A stretch of 32,875 bases of DNA, taken from assembly GCA_937902425.1 (NCBI GenBank), contig CALFNB010000507.1, forward strand, positions 1 through 32,875, read 5' to 3'. A model generated the notes under the pieces. That model was not told where the DNA came from, ran no database searches, and saw only the letters and a program-made list of their open reading frames with translations. The translations under genes were made by a program, and so were the position numbers. The stretch comes from an uncultured Acetobacteraceae bacterium. GTDB lineage: Bacteria; Pseudomonadota; Alphaproteobacteria; Acetobacterales; Acetobacteraceae. Below are positions 25,501 through 32,553 of this stretch, piece after piece (the stretch's first letter is position 1; every line of letters begins with the position of its first letter).

Positions 25501-25843
25501 TTGGACGTTTCGCCCGTCTCTGACGCGTTGCTTTGTTCGTTTGCAAGTGGGACCTGCCCGCAGCTCATGCGAGCTGTCCGATGGGGCAATGCATCGATTG
25601 AATTATAACCTTGGATTGTGCATTGCTAACTCGGTGAGCCAAACGACCGCGCGAACTGCAACTCACAATCGCGATCTGAACCCACGCCCGTAGTTACAAA
25701 ATGGGCTATGGAAACTTCACGGCTGCGGCCCAGACGGCAGACACTGGCCGTAAGCAGACGGTCCGCGTTGGCTGAGCTGTAGCGCGGTAGCGGACCTCGC
25801 CTGAGGTGTTCGACGCGTTGGTTTGTGGCTGGATAGTGGGTAT
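25501..25843. other. Gene-free stretch at the edge of the accessory region
   Basis: About 340 bp between two convergent genes, with a shift to lower GC. It holds a short perfect hairpin CAGCTC-atgc-GAGCTG near 25562 and a 7-bp inverted repeat GGTCCGC (25760-25766) / GCGGACC (25790-25796). The second could be a terminator-like structure after the KAP gene. No tRNA, attachment site or gene is evident. Confidence 0.5.
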
Positions 25844-28045
25844 CTAGTACTTAGTCCCATCATCGAACGCGACTGCAAGCCGCCTAGCACGAGCGCCGAG
25901 ATCACTATGCTGCTTCAGAGCATGAATCCTCTGCGAAACATTCTCATAATCCATGAAAGGAGCGAGATTATCTTTCTTCAGAACGTCAAACCTGCCTCGG
26001 TCGCTGCTTTCTATCGTGCTGGTTAGGTGCTCAAGCGTCTCGACGAGGCCTTCATCTGAAACAATGTTCGCTTCAAGAAGCCGACGCGGCCCTTGTTCAT
26101 CTCCTCCCTGCCACCAGGCGATTAGAAGGCTGATCGGGTCAGGGCAACCAAAGACGTCACCTGCGGACATCGCCCGATAGCGACGGAGCATCAGTTCGGT
26201 GATCCGGTCCAACTCGGCGGTCGTGAAAAGCCACTCGTCTTCCGAACGCCGCCTATCGCCGTAGCGGCCATGTGCGAACGTCTCGCGCCGGAACAGCGAT
26301 GTCAGCCAACCGATGGCCGCGCCTCCGCCAAACATTGCCGTGACCACGGCATCACGGCGCGCCGGCTCAAGACGGGAGAGGAGCAACGGTATCAGCCGTT
26401 GGGCCCGGTCCCACAACGAACTGAACCAAAACTGATCGAATGGGTGGCGTCGGTACGCTTCGTCCATCACCTGCGAGAGTGCGACGAGTAGGTTCTCGCA
26501 TTGCCCTGGCGCCAAGGTTCCGTTGGCACTGCTCTTAATGCGCTCTAGCAAGAGATCAGCTTTGGTGAGCGACCCCGCCGCATGTTCTTCGTGAAGATGC
26601 AGCAGCGCCGCTCCCGCTTGTTCCGCACCGGCCTCAGCCGCAGCCCACATTGATGTAAAGTTGTCTTGGGTAAGTGCGTGCGACGGGCCAGCCAGCGCAA
26701 AATAAAGGCGATAGTGATCGGGGCTAGCAAGGCGTCTTTTCCGAATGGCCTCGTCACGGTCCAGGTCACTGACACGCTCGAATATTTTGAACCCTTTTTC
26801 GTCCTCGGAAAGGCCTATTTCGACACCTGGGAGCTGATCTGCAAAATTGTGTCGATACATCAAGTCATCAAAGTGACCGTCAGCTACCGTTGCGAGCAGC
26901 GTGGCGAGTTCCCGCGCTTTTTCCGCTTCCTCAACGCGCGCTGTCCCTAACGAAACCGCCGCAGCGGTAGCGCAGTATTGCTCGATCCAGCGGTAGAGTG
27001 CCGGATTTCCGTCCTTAATAAGTTGAAGCCATACAAGGTCGGCGAGATCGGCCATCGCCTCGCGTAACGGCGGCCAGAAGAACCGCACCGCATCCAGCGC
27101 GCGAACGACCGACCTTGGTGTCCGCAGCTGTTGGCCACCCTCGTAGTCGATGACGACCCTTAGCCTTGAAAGTTCGTCTTCATCCTTTGCCGACGCTATC
27201 AGATGTAAATCATCGGTAAACCATTGACGCAGCTGCAACGGTTCCGGTTTAGGAACCATCACCGTCAGCTGAACAATCTTCTCCAGGTATGACTGGCCAC
27301 TCTTTACGCCAGCTGCTTTTTCGATGCTGTGCGCCAGGATACCGCTTTCATAGCAGAGCAAATAGATCACGTTGGGAAGGTCAACCACCGAGCGCACGAG
27401 TCGCAAGATCTCAATGACCTCCGCGGGCTCAAGCCGATCCACATCGTCAATGGTAATGATGAACCGATGGCCGAGTTCGCAGAGCGATTTAGCCAGTTTG
27501 TCCTTCAGCTCAGAGAGCTGAGGTGGGGTTGGCTTTTTGCCCACCAATTCTCCGACCGCCTTGACGGGCTTACCAAGCCATTTAACTGGCCCCAATCCCG
27601 AGGCGTCGCCGGCAACCTCAATCGCAGACCCTGCCTTACTCAAGGCGCTCATGAATCGCCGGAGCGCTTCGCCTGCCTCCTTGGCTTTGGCAACAGATAT
27701 CCGAGTTGCGTCATCCGCGTTCAAGGCAACTTGATCAAGCTGCCTGGAAAGCTCGCCGAACAGGCTGGTGATCAGCGCGTCTCGATTGCCAATCAGCCAC
27801 CGCCGGAAATTGATAACGGTAGGCATCCGTTCCTTAGGGAGCTTTCCGAGTTCATCGTCTATTAGGAATAAAAGACTCGACTTTCCCGAACCCCAAGCCC
27901 CCTCGACCCCAATAACCAGACCATCCTCGGATGCGCGATCCACGAGCGAAGTCGCGATCCGCTTGGCAACCTCACGAAATCCAAGCTTATCCTCGTCACC
28001 GGAGCTGAGCGCCCGGTCGCCCTTTACCGAATAATCCCCTGCCAT
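25844..28045 (-). CDS. KAP-family P-loop NTPase
   Basis: A 733-residue protein. The N-terminal start GDRALSSGDEDKLGFREVAK is typical of KAP NTPases. Walker A is GVEGAWGSGKSSLL (46-59) and Walker B is FIITIDDVDRLEPAEV (195-210). LLRLVRSVVDLPNVIYLLCY-like strand and sensor regions follow; the rest (about 350-733) is helical and unassigned. KAP proteins form a STAND-related group. Many are membrane-anchored, and some bacterial ones have been linked to phage defence. This one lacks obvious transmembrane helices between the Walker motifs, so it is probably soluble. It is a single gene, lower in GC than its neighbours, with gene-free DNA on both sides, suggesting horizontal gain. The ribosome site is odd: AGAGG directly abuts the ATG, so the true start may differ slightly. 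The effector function is unknown. Confidence 0.82.
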   Translation of the reverse strand: MAGDYSVKGDRALSSGDEDKLGFREVAKRIATSLVDRASEDGLVIGVEGAWGSGKSSLLFLIDDELGKLPKERMPTVINFRRWLIGNRDALITSLFGELSRQLDQVALNADDATRISVAKAKEAGEALRRFMSALSKAGSAIEVAGDASGLGPVKWLGKPVKAVGELVGKKPTPPQLSELKDKLAKSLCELGHRFIITIDDVDRLEPAEVIEILRLVRSVVDLPNVIYLLCYESGILAHSIEKAAGVKSGQSYLEKIVQLTVMVPKPEPLQLRQWFTDDLHLIASAKDEDELSRLRVVIDYEGGQQLRTPRSVVRALDAVRFFWPPLREAMADLADLVWLQLIKDGNPALYRWIEQYCATAAAVSLGTARVEEAEKARELATLLATVADGHFDDLMYRHNFADQLPGVEIGLSEDEKGFKIFERVSDLDRDEAIRKRRLASPDHYRLYFALAGPSHALTQDNFTSMWAAAEAGAEQAGAALLHLHEEHAAGSLTKADLLLERIKSSANGTLAPGQCENLLVALSQVMDEAYRRHPFDQFWFSSLWDRAQRLIPLLLSRLEPARRDAVVTAMFGGGAAIGWLTSLFRRETFAHGRYGDRRRSEDEWLFTTAELDRITELMLRRYRAMSAGDVFGCPDPISLLIAWWQGGDEQGPRRLLEANIVSDEGLVETLEHLTSTIESSDRGRFDVLKKDNLAPFMDYENVSQRIHALKQHSDLGARARRLAVAFDDGTKY

Positions 28046-28277
28046 CCTCTATTTGTACTCGATGACCGACGGGTCTCAAACAATTGTCTGCTTGTGCGAT
28101 ATGCACAGGTGAGCGCGAGCGGCCGAACTGGGCGCGAACCGGCCGTTCATTCTACGTGCGCACCCCACCCATGGCGGTCTGTCCGAAGCAGACCGATCCT
28201 CCTCGCCAGAACCGACGGTTGTGGCTTCAGGAAGCTACGCGGAACGTTCCGGCGACCGGTCAAGATCTCTTTAGGTT
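28046..28277. other. Gap between opgC and the KAP gene
   Basis: About 230 bp with no gene I can support. It must contain the KAP promoter (minus strand), not identified. No repeat or attachment-site-like sequence was recognised. Confidence 0.4.
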
Positions 28278-29465
28278 TCAGGCCAGACGGCTCGACGCGA
28301 TCGGTGGGCTCAGATTTCTGATGGAACGCTCGCCACTCCGTCCGCGATCCCGCCACATGCCGAACCACAGCAGGATCGCACAGCCGGCGATGATCAGCGG
28401 CGGGTCCAGCAACGTCACGCCATGGGGCCAGAACCGGAACGCCGCGGTCACTGCCCATGACAGGAACAGACCCAGGCAAAACACCTGCAGGCTGTGTCGC
28501 CCACAAGCCGCCAGCCAACGGCCCAACGGCGTGTGCATCCACGGCGCCTCGCGCGGGATCAGTCGCGCGACGATCAGCGCCAGAGCCAGCGCATGCACCA
28601 CACGCGGCAGCGCCAGTTCATCCTTGCCGATGATCCAGGCGCTCTCGGGAATGCCCAGATCGAACGGCAGCGCGCCGAACCAGTTCAGGCGCAGCAGCAG
28701 GCCCACCACCAGCACCACGACCGCCGCGATCGTCAGCGGGCGCGACGGTGGGAGCGCTCGTCCGTTCAGGAGCATCCGGCGCCCCAGACACACGCCCAGC
28801 ATGAACAGCATTTGCCAGGCCAGCGGATTGAAGCCGATGACGGTATCCGGTCCCAGGCTCGGCGGAGTGAGCCCGAACAGCCACGCCGCCAGATAAAGCC
28901 CGAACGGCGCGGTGAGTGCCCACGCACCGATCCGGCGCTCGAGCCAGGCGAAAGCGGGAAGCAAGGCCATCGACCAGATGAACACCGGCAGGATGTCCAT
29001 GTAGTTCGGCTGATACAGCGTGGTCAGCGCCGCCGCGATCGCGTGCGCCGGATGGGCCACCAGGAAGCTCCAGCCCAGTCGCTTCACCTCTCCTGGGCAT
29101 AGCCCGGTGTCGGTGACGGCGATGATCAAGCCGGCGAACAGGAAGAAGGTGATCAGATGGGTGCGGTAGAGCCGCCAGGTCCGCACCGCCATGTCGCGCG
29201 ACGCGGCGCGGAAACCCTCGCGGCCCGACTTGCGGGCGAACACCGAGCCCAGCATGAGGCCGGACAGGAAGACGAATTGCTCGGAACTGTCGGACAGGCC
29301 CCAGGCGCCGTGGATCAGCCAGGCGCCGATCCAGGAGCCCGCCGCGTGGCTGGCGAAGATGGTCAGTTGCAACCAGCCGCGGATGATGTCGACCCGGGTG
29401 TCCCGCGAGGGGCGGCCGATGGGGAGACTATCCGGGCGTGGTTGGGAGGGTGCGGCGTGGGTCAT
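28278..29465 (-). CDS. opgC: OpgC-family membrane acyltransferase
   Basis: A 395-residue polytopic membrane protein with about ten hydrophobic segments. It matches OpgC/MdoC (PF10129) landmarks: RDTRVDIIRGWLQLTIFASH (21-40), SEQFVFLSGLMLGSVFARK (61-79), TLYQPNYMDILPVFIW and GFNPLAWQMLFMLGVCLGRR. OpgC adds succinyl groups to periplasmic glucans in E. coli; alphaproteobacterial relatives can have other glucan-modifying roles, so the exact acyl group is inferred. No opgG/opgH gene is in view. Its start is about 50 bp from a duplicated dcd promoter facing the other way, so opgC and the original dcd were probably a divergent pair. Confidence 0.82.
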   Translation of the reverse strand: MTHAAPSQPRPDSLPIGRPSRDTRVDIIRGWLQLTIFASHAAGSWIGAWLIHGAWGLSDSSEQFVFLSGLMLGSVFARKSGREGFRAASRDMAVRTWRLYRTHLITFFLFAGLIIAVTDTGLCPGEVKRLGWSFLVAHPAHAIAAALTTLYQPNYMDILPVFIWSMALLPAFAWLERRIGAWALTAPFGLYLAAWLFGLTPPSLGPDTVIGFNPLAWQMLFMLGVCLGRRMLLNGRALPPSRPLTIAAVVVLVVGLLLRLNWFGALPFDLGIPESAWIIGKDELALPRVVHALALALIVARLIPREAPWMHTPLGRWLAACGRHSLQVFCLGLFLSWAVTAAFRFWPHGVTLLDPPLIIAGCAILLWFGMWRDRGRSGERSIRNLSPPIASSRLA

Positions 29466-29516
29466 GTCGGTCCGTCTTAACGATCGTCCATGGTCCGTCT
29501 CGCGAGCGGTCCAGGC

Positions 29517-29535
29517 GTTACACCGGATTTACACC
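29517..29535 (+). promoter_or_regulatory. Paired TTnACACC direct repeat, left copy
   Basis: GTTACACC and TTTACACC stand 11 bp apart (start to start), one helical turn, upstream of the dcd remnant. The same arrangement occurs before intact dcd at 32474-32492. Its conservation in two otherwise diverged copies suggests a regulator site rather than chance. Confidence 0.45.
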
Positions 29536-29611
29536 CGGCCGCGCCGCGGCTTGGACCATGAACCGTTCCCCAGGGGCCGTCACTTAACACGCGGAGTCTC
29601 TGCCGTGCCAC

Positions 29612-29690
29612 ATGAGCGAGATGTCGAACCGCGGGATCGGCCGGATGAGCACGACACAGGGCGCGATCGAGCCGTTCAAGGCTGGCACCG
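29612..29690 (+). pseudogene. dcd: Truncated 5' end of a second dcd gene
   Basis: The frame reads MSEMSNRGIGRMSTTQGAIE, then PFKAG, and then leaves the dCTP deaminase sequence. The intact dcd at 32554 starts [20 protein letters not shown], then PFEEG. By hand count 15 of the first 25 residues and 56 of the first 75 bases are identical. The upstream sequence is also similar: the paired ACACC repeat, a CGGAGTCTC or TGGAGTCTC block and a GCCACATGAGC or GCCATGAGC start region. The rest of the gene is missing; the frame continues as non-homologous sequence into the module. It is therefore a relic of a duplicated dcd promoter and N-terminus, diverged enough to be old or to come from another strain. 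Confidence 0.75.
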
Positions 29691-29766
29691 CGATTCCAGG
29701 CTGTCCCCAGTGTCTTCAACCGGTCCACACCGCCGCCGTGTCAGGGCAGGGTTGGCCGCCGGATGG

Positions 29767-30270
29767 TCACTTCGGGTCGAGCCCAAGGCTTTTCAGGAAC
29801 TGCTGCCTGTCGGCAGGATCGTCAGGTTCAAATCTGACGACCACATTGATCTCCTGGTAGCTGCCCTTCTGCAAGCCTATGAGAGCATTGTTTGGAACCA
29901 TTATCCGCAATTCCCGCGTCGTCAGCCACTGGAGGATTGGTCGGTCATCGAGAGCCCCATGATCGACGATGGCAAAAACATCGTTCTCACGGGTTGGCTC
30001 CACACCTCGCCGTTCCACCTGCACGTAATTGACGACGGTGGTTACGAACGCTCCATCGCTACAGACTTCTTCTTGTACGAAGGCCGCCCAGATGTCGTCT
30101 GGTGACACCAACATTTCGATGGTGTTACGAGAGCATCCGGCGACGTCTTTGCCAGGGACATTTTTTGCGACTGTCAGTCTCTCAGTAAACGACAGCGCGG
30201 CGACCAACCAGCACGCAACCAACCGGCATTTGTGAATTCTCAATCGCAACCCGTAGCCCCTTGCCGTCAT
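29767..30270 (-). CDS. Exported protein, paralogue A of a tandem pair
   Basis: A 167-residue protein with an N-terminal export signal. The hydrophobic core is LVACWLVAALSF; cleavage near VA-KN is possible, and C20 in LVAC could alternatively be a lipobox. The conserved body reads NVPGKDVAGCSR, SPDD, AFVQEEVCSDGAF-TT, YVQ, RRGVEPTREND and then LQWL, with an EL-I-VPN strand. The SPD...A/V...C...TT pattern resembles small secreted proteins annotated as hypothetical whose core is SPDGxxxAxVxxxxCG. I do not know a function. It is 62% identical to paralogue B (103 of 167 residues by hand count). No clear ribosome site precedes the ATG, but 29 bases at and before the start are identical in both copies. 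It is the last gene of the toxin-immunity operon. Confidence 0.65.
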   Translation of the reverse strand: MTARGYGLRLRIHKCRLVACWLVAALSFTERLTVAKNVPGKDVAGCSRNTIEMLVSPDDIWAAFVQEEVCSDGAFVTTVVNYVQVERRGVEPTRENDVFAIVDHGALDDRPILQWLTTRELRIMVPNNALIGLQKGSYQEINVVVRFEPDDPADRQQFLKSLGLDPK

Positions 30271-30916
30271 TGTGGCGGCCAAGACTTCAATATCGCAGCG
30301 CCTGTCGACGATGCTCTTATCCGACCGGAGGAAAACAGTTCATAGCCAAGTTTTGTATTCCATACGTTCTCGGCCGGGAGTTGGGTTCAATCTGGTGACA
30401 GCCCGTTTTCTTTGAGGAATCGCTCCCTTTCAACAGGGTTGTCGGGATTGAATTTGACGACAACCTCGATCGCTTCGTAGCGACTCTTCCTTAGGCCTAT
30501 GAGAGATTTATTTGGGACAGTGATCTGCAATTCGTGAGACGACAGCCATTGGAGGAGAGGGCGGTATTTGGCTACCCCATGCTCCTCGACAGCAAAAATA
30601 TCATTTTCGCGCGTTGGTTCCACTCCTCGTCGCACCAACTGAACGTAATCGAGGATGGTAGTTTGGAAGGCTCCGTCGCTGCAAACTTCTTCTTGTACGA
30701 AGGCCACGCGGGAATCATCAGGTGAAACCATCATTCCGATTATGTCGCGAGAGCATCCGGCGACGTCTTTGCCGGGTACATTTTGCGCGACTGTCGGGCT
30801 CGCGGTGGGCGACAGCGCGGTGCCCAGCCAGCAGGCAGCCAACGCGAATTGGGAAACTTTCAATCGCAACATGTTGCCACTCGATGTCATTGTGGCGGCC
30901 AAGACTTCAATATCGC
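30268..30916. repeat. 620-bp tandem duplication (paralogues A and B)
   Basis: Starts (30270 and 30890) and stops (29767 and 30387) of the two paralogues are exactly 620 bp apart, and the similarity extends into the upstream non-coding sequence. The 29 bases at 30268-30296 are identical to those at 30888-30916, with weaker similarity for about 40 bases more. This fixes the duplicated unit as the gene plus its leader. Coordinates given span the two identical leader blocks. Confidence 0.85.
30387..30890 (-). CDS. Exported protein, paralogue B of a tandem pair
   Basis: A 167-residue protein, same length as paralogue A. The export signal is KVSQFALAACWLGTALS with likely cleavage at TVA-QN; C20 in LAAC is a possible lipobox, although the hydrophobic run before it is short. 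The body shares NVPGKDVAGCSR, MMVSPDD, AFVQEEVCSDGAF, RRGVEPTREND, LLQWLSSHEL and VPNKSLIGL with copy A. The open frame continues upstream of the ATG, overlapping the DUF4279 gene, but homology with copy A supports this start. It begins 94 bp after the DUF4279 stop. The predicted periplasmic or surface location means it would not simply neutralise a cytoplasmic toxin. It could be a second immunity or accessory factor; this is inference from position only. Confidence 0.65.
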   Translation of the reverse strand: MTSSGNMLRLKVSQFALAACWLGTALSPTASPTVAQNVPGKDVAGCSRDIIGMMVSPDDSRVAFVQEEVCSDGAFQTTILDYVQLVRRGVEPTRENDIFAVEEHGVAKYRPLLQWLSSHELQITVPNKSLIGLRKSRYEAIEVVVKFNPDNPVERERFLKENGLSPD

Positions 30917-30984
30917 CGCTCCGGTTGACGATGCTCCTGTCCTGTCGGAAGGAAATACATCCGAATTGCCCGCTGAGGTGACAG

Positions 30985-31440
30985 TCATCTCCCGGCCGGA
31001 AGACCGTCAACAACGAAAGTGACCGCATCATCACCCGTATCGATCTCGATCCCGATACCCATTTGGCTCGCCCTGGCGACAACACTGTTGCGAAGGATGG
31101 ATTTCGGACCTGCCGGAGGGAGGTCAAAGAAGCACACCATTTGCCACGTCAGTTTATCCGCCATCACGATGGCTTGAATTCGATCGAAATTTCTCGTAAT
31201 CTCATTAATCAAAAACTCCAGATGGTCATTAATGTTGTCAGACGATACATGCGCAAGCGTCGAGAATCCGCAGTATCCGGTCCGCGCGAACGCGGTTGGG
31301 CGGCCTGGACGCCGTCCTTGCTCATCGCCTTTTCGCCGGGCAAGTTTTGGCTTTATGGAAAAGAGCTTTCGCAATTTGTCTGGATCGAGGTTGTCGCCAA
31401 CCAGTTCCAATATCGCATGACACGAGGAGGGGGCGGTCAT
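30985..31440 (-). CDS. DUF4279-type protein, probable immunity protein
   Basis: A 151-residue cytoplasmic protein. The pattern fits DUF4279: ILELVGDNLDPDKLRKLF (10-27), IKPKLARRKGD (29-39), RTGYCGFST (53-61), INDHLEFLINEI (70-81), VCFFDLPP and a final ARASQMGIGIEIDTGDD stretch. DUF4279 proteins are often found as immunity proteins next to polymorphic toxins. The gene starts 18 nt after the stop of the toxin-like gene with AGAAGG 8 nt before its ATG, the usual toxin-then-immunity order. A neutralising role is inferred; the specificity is unknown. The C-terminus (TFVVDGLPAGR) looks complete. Confidence 0.65.
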   Translation of the reverse strand: MTAPSSCHAILELVGDNLDPDKLRKLFSIKPKLARRKGDEQGRRPGRPTAFARTGYCGFSTLAHVSSDNINDHLEFLINEITRNFDRIQAIVMADKLTWQMVCFFDLPPAGPKSILRNSVVARASQMGIGIEIDTGDDAVTFVVDGLPAGR

Positions 31441-31458
31441 TTCGTGTACCTTCTGGTC

Positions 31459-32304
31459 TCATTCGTCATTCAGGTTGCCGATGAAGTCTGGGCCGAAGTA
31501 GACATCGCCCGACGGAATATGGATGATAACATTGTCCGCACCGCCGAGACCATTGGCTTTTTTGAGAGAATGAATCGCGCCTCTGAGTTGGTTTCGGCTC
31601 ATTCCAAGTGCATTGGCGGTGGAATTGTTGACTTCGTTCGTGAAGTAGTTGACCGGCGTTACCAACGAGGTCCGCTCGTCATTTTTGACAACATCAGAAC
31701 TGGCCGAGATCGGTCGAACTCTTTGCGTCGACCGAGCCGACCCCGTCGTATCTCCGATCGCGGATCCGGGCTCCGAGTTCGCTCGTGCTCCGGCTACACC
31801 GGCGGCGGCTATCGCTCCACCGATAACCTTGTGATCGGTGAGGAGATTCCGCGCATCCGCCAGGAACCGATGCCAGCGATCCATTCCGACGAACTTCTGC
31901 GCGTCGGCCAGAGACCCCGATGCCTGTCGGAGGTCATCGTGGCTCTTCGCATCACTGGCCTGGCCCGCGGCATCGCGTAGTTTCGCCACGATGGGATCGT
32001 CAGCCTCGCGATCGAAAAAGCGGGCGGCGAAATTCGCCTGATCGAGGCCGGCGCCGCCGTCCCAGGCGGTCATCAGCGTGGTCAATCGATCCACCGCCGC
32101 CGCGTTTGGGCGTGCCGCCGGATGATTGCGTAACGCCGCCGGCAACGCCCCGACCGCGCCATGAATCACCGCCTGAATGCGCTGCGACAGCGCGCCAGGT
32201 TGAAACAACTTATCGCGAGCCGACGCGTCTGAGGTCTTATCAACCGCGCTGGTACCGTCGCCAAACCAACCGTGTTCCTGGCGTCCTTGATCTTCCCAGG
32301 GCAT
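31459..32304 (-). CDS. Toxin-like protein with polymorphic-toxin-style C-terminal tip
   Basis: A 281-residue protein without a signal peptide. It starts MPWEDQGRQEHGWFGDGT, a motif I associate from memory with the start of uncharacterised alphaproteobacterial proteins. A helical middle follows (about 35-160), then a small hydrophobic patch (VIGGAIAAAGVAGA, 160-173) and a Ser/Thr-rich linker (175-225). A compact C-terminal domain (about 228-281) reads ALGMSRNQLRGAIHSLKKAN, then GLGGADNVIIHIPSGDVYFG and IGNLND. That tip resembles short C-terminal domains of polymorphic toxins; I cannot name the class or the catalytic residues. The start is chosen because an open frame further upstream would run across the dcd promoter and into dcd. 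A good promoter lies just upstream. The DUF4279 gene follows after 18 nt. No secretion domain is visible, so the delivery route is unknown. Confidence 0.6.
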   Translation of the reverse strand: MPWEDQGRQEHGWFGDGTSAVDKTSDASARDKLFQPGALSQRIQAVIHGAVGALPAALRNHPAARPNAAAVDRLTTLMTAWDGGAGLDQANFAARFFDREADDPIVAKLRDAAGQASDAKSHDDLRQASGSLADAQKFVGMDRWHRFLADARNLLTDHKVIGGAIAAAGVAGARANSEPGSAIGDTTGSARSTQRVRPISASSDVVKNDERTSLVTPVNYFTNEVNNSTANALGMSRNQLRGAIHSLKKANGLGGADNVIIHIPSGDVYFGPDFIGNLNDE

Positions 32305-32332
32305 TCCGCGTCCGATGACTAAAATGTTATTT

Positions 32333-32361
32333 ATATTAACGAAAGCGTTGATCGATGGCAA
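32333..32361 (-). promoter_or_regulatory. Sigma70-type promoter of the toxin operon
   Basis: On the minus strand TTGCCA (32356-32361) and TAATAT (32333-32338) are separated by exactly 17 bp, close to the TTGACA-N17-TATAAT consensus and inside the only strongly AT-rich patch of the area. Transcription would begin roughly 20 nt before the toxin start codon. It faces away from dcd. Confidence 0.6.
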
Positions 32362-32473
32362 ATCAAATCGCCCCTTCGGCAAACCGCGAACGAACACGCC
32401 CCGTCTCGCTCGCGGTCGAGGCCTTCGCCGGGGCTGCCCCACCTCCGCTATCACGTTGGTCAACGTCCGCGTG

Positions 32474-32492
32474 TTGACACCTGGTTTACACC
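32474..32492 (+). promoter_or_regulatory. Paired TTnACACC direct repeat, right copy (dcd)
   Basis: TTGACACC and TTTACACC lie 11 bp apart, 62-80 bp before the dcd start, matching the pair upstream of the dcd remnant. TTGACA could also serve as a -35 element, but I see no good -10 at the right distance. Confidence 0.45.
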
Positions 32493-32553
32493 CGGGCATG
32501 GCCTGTCCTGGACCAACAAACCTTATCGCCTCACCTGGAGTCTCCCCCACGCC

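Noticed and set aside
25501-25843. tRNA gene or attachment site next to the KAP gene
   Set aside because: Short hairpins are present but no cloverleaf or T-loop consensus, and no matching direct repeat was found on the far side of the KAP gene.
31063-31980. A 305-codon plus-strand open frame across the DUF4279 and toxin genes
   Set aside because: Opposite strand of two genes that have ribosome sites, correct spacing and family motifs; the product looks random.
32474-32502. TTGACA as the -35 of a standard dcd promoter
   Set aside because: The hexamer 17 bp downstream (CATGGC) is not a credible -10; the site is better explained as one half of the paired ACACC repeat.
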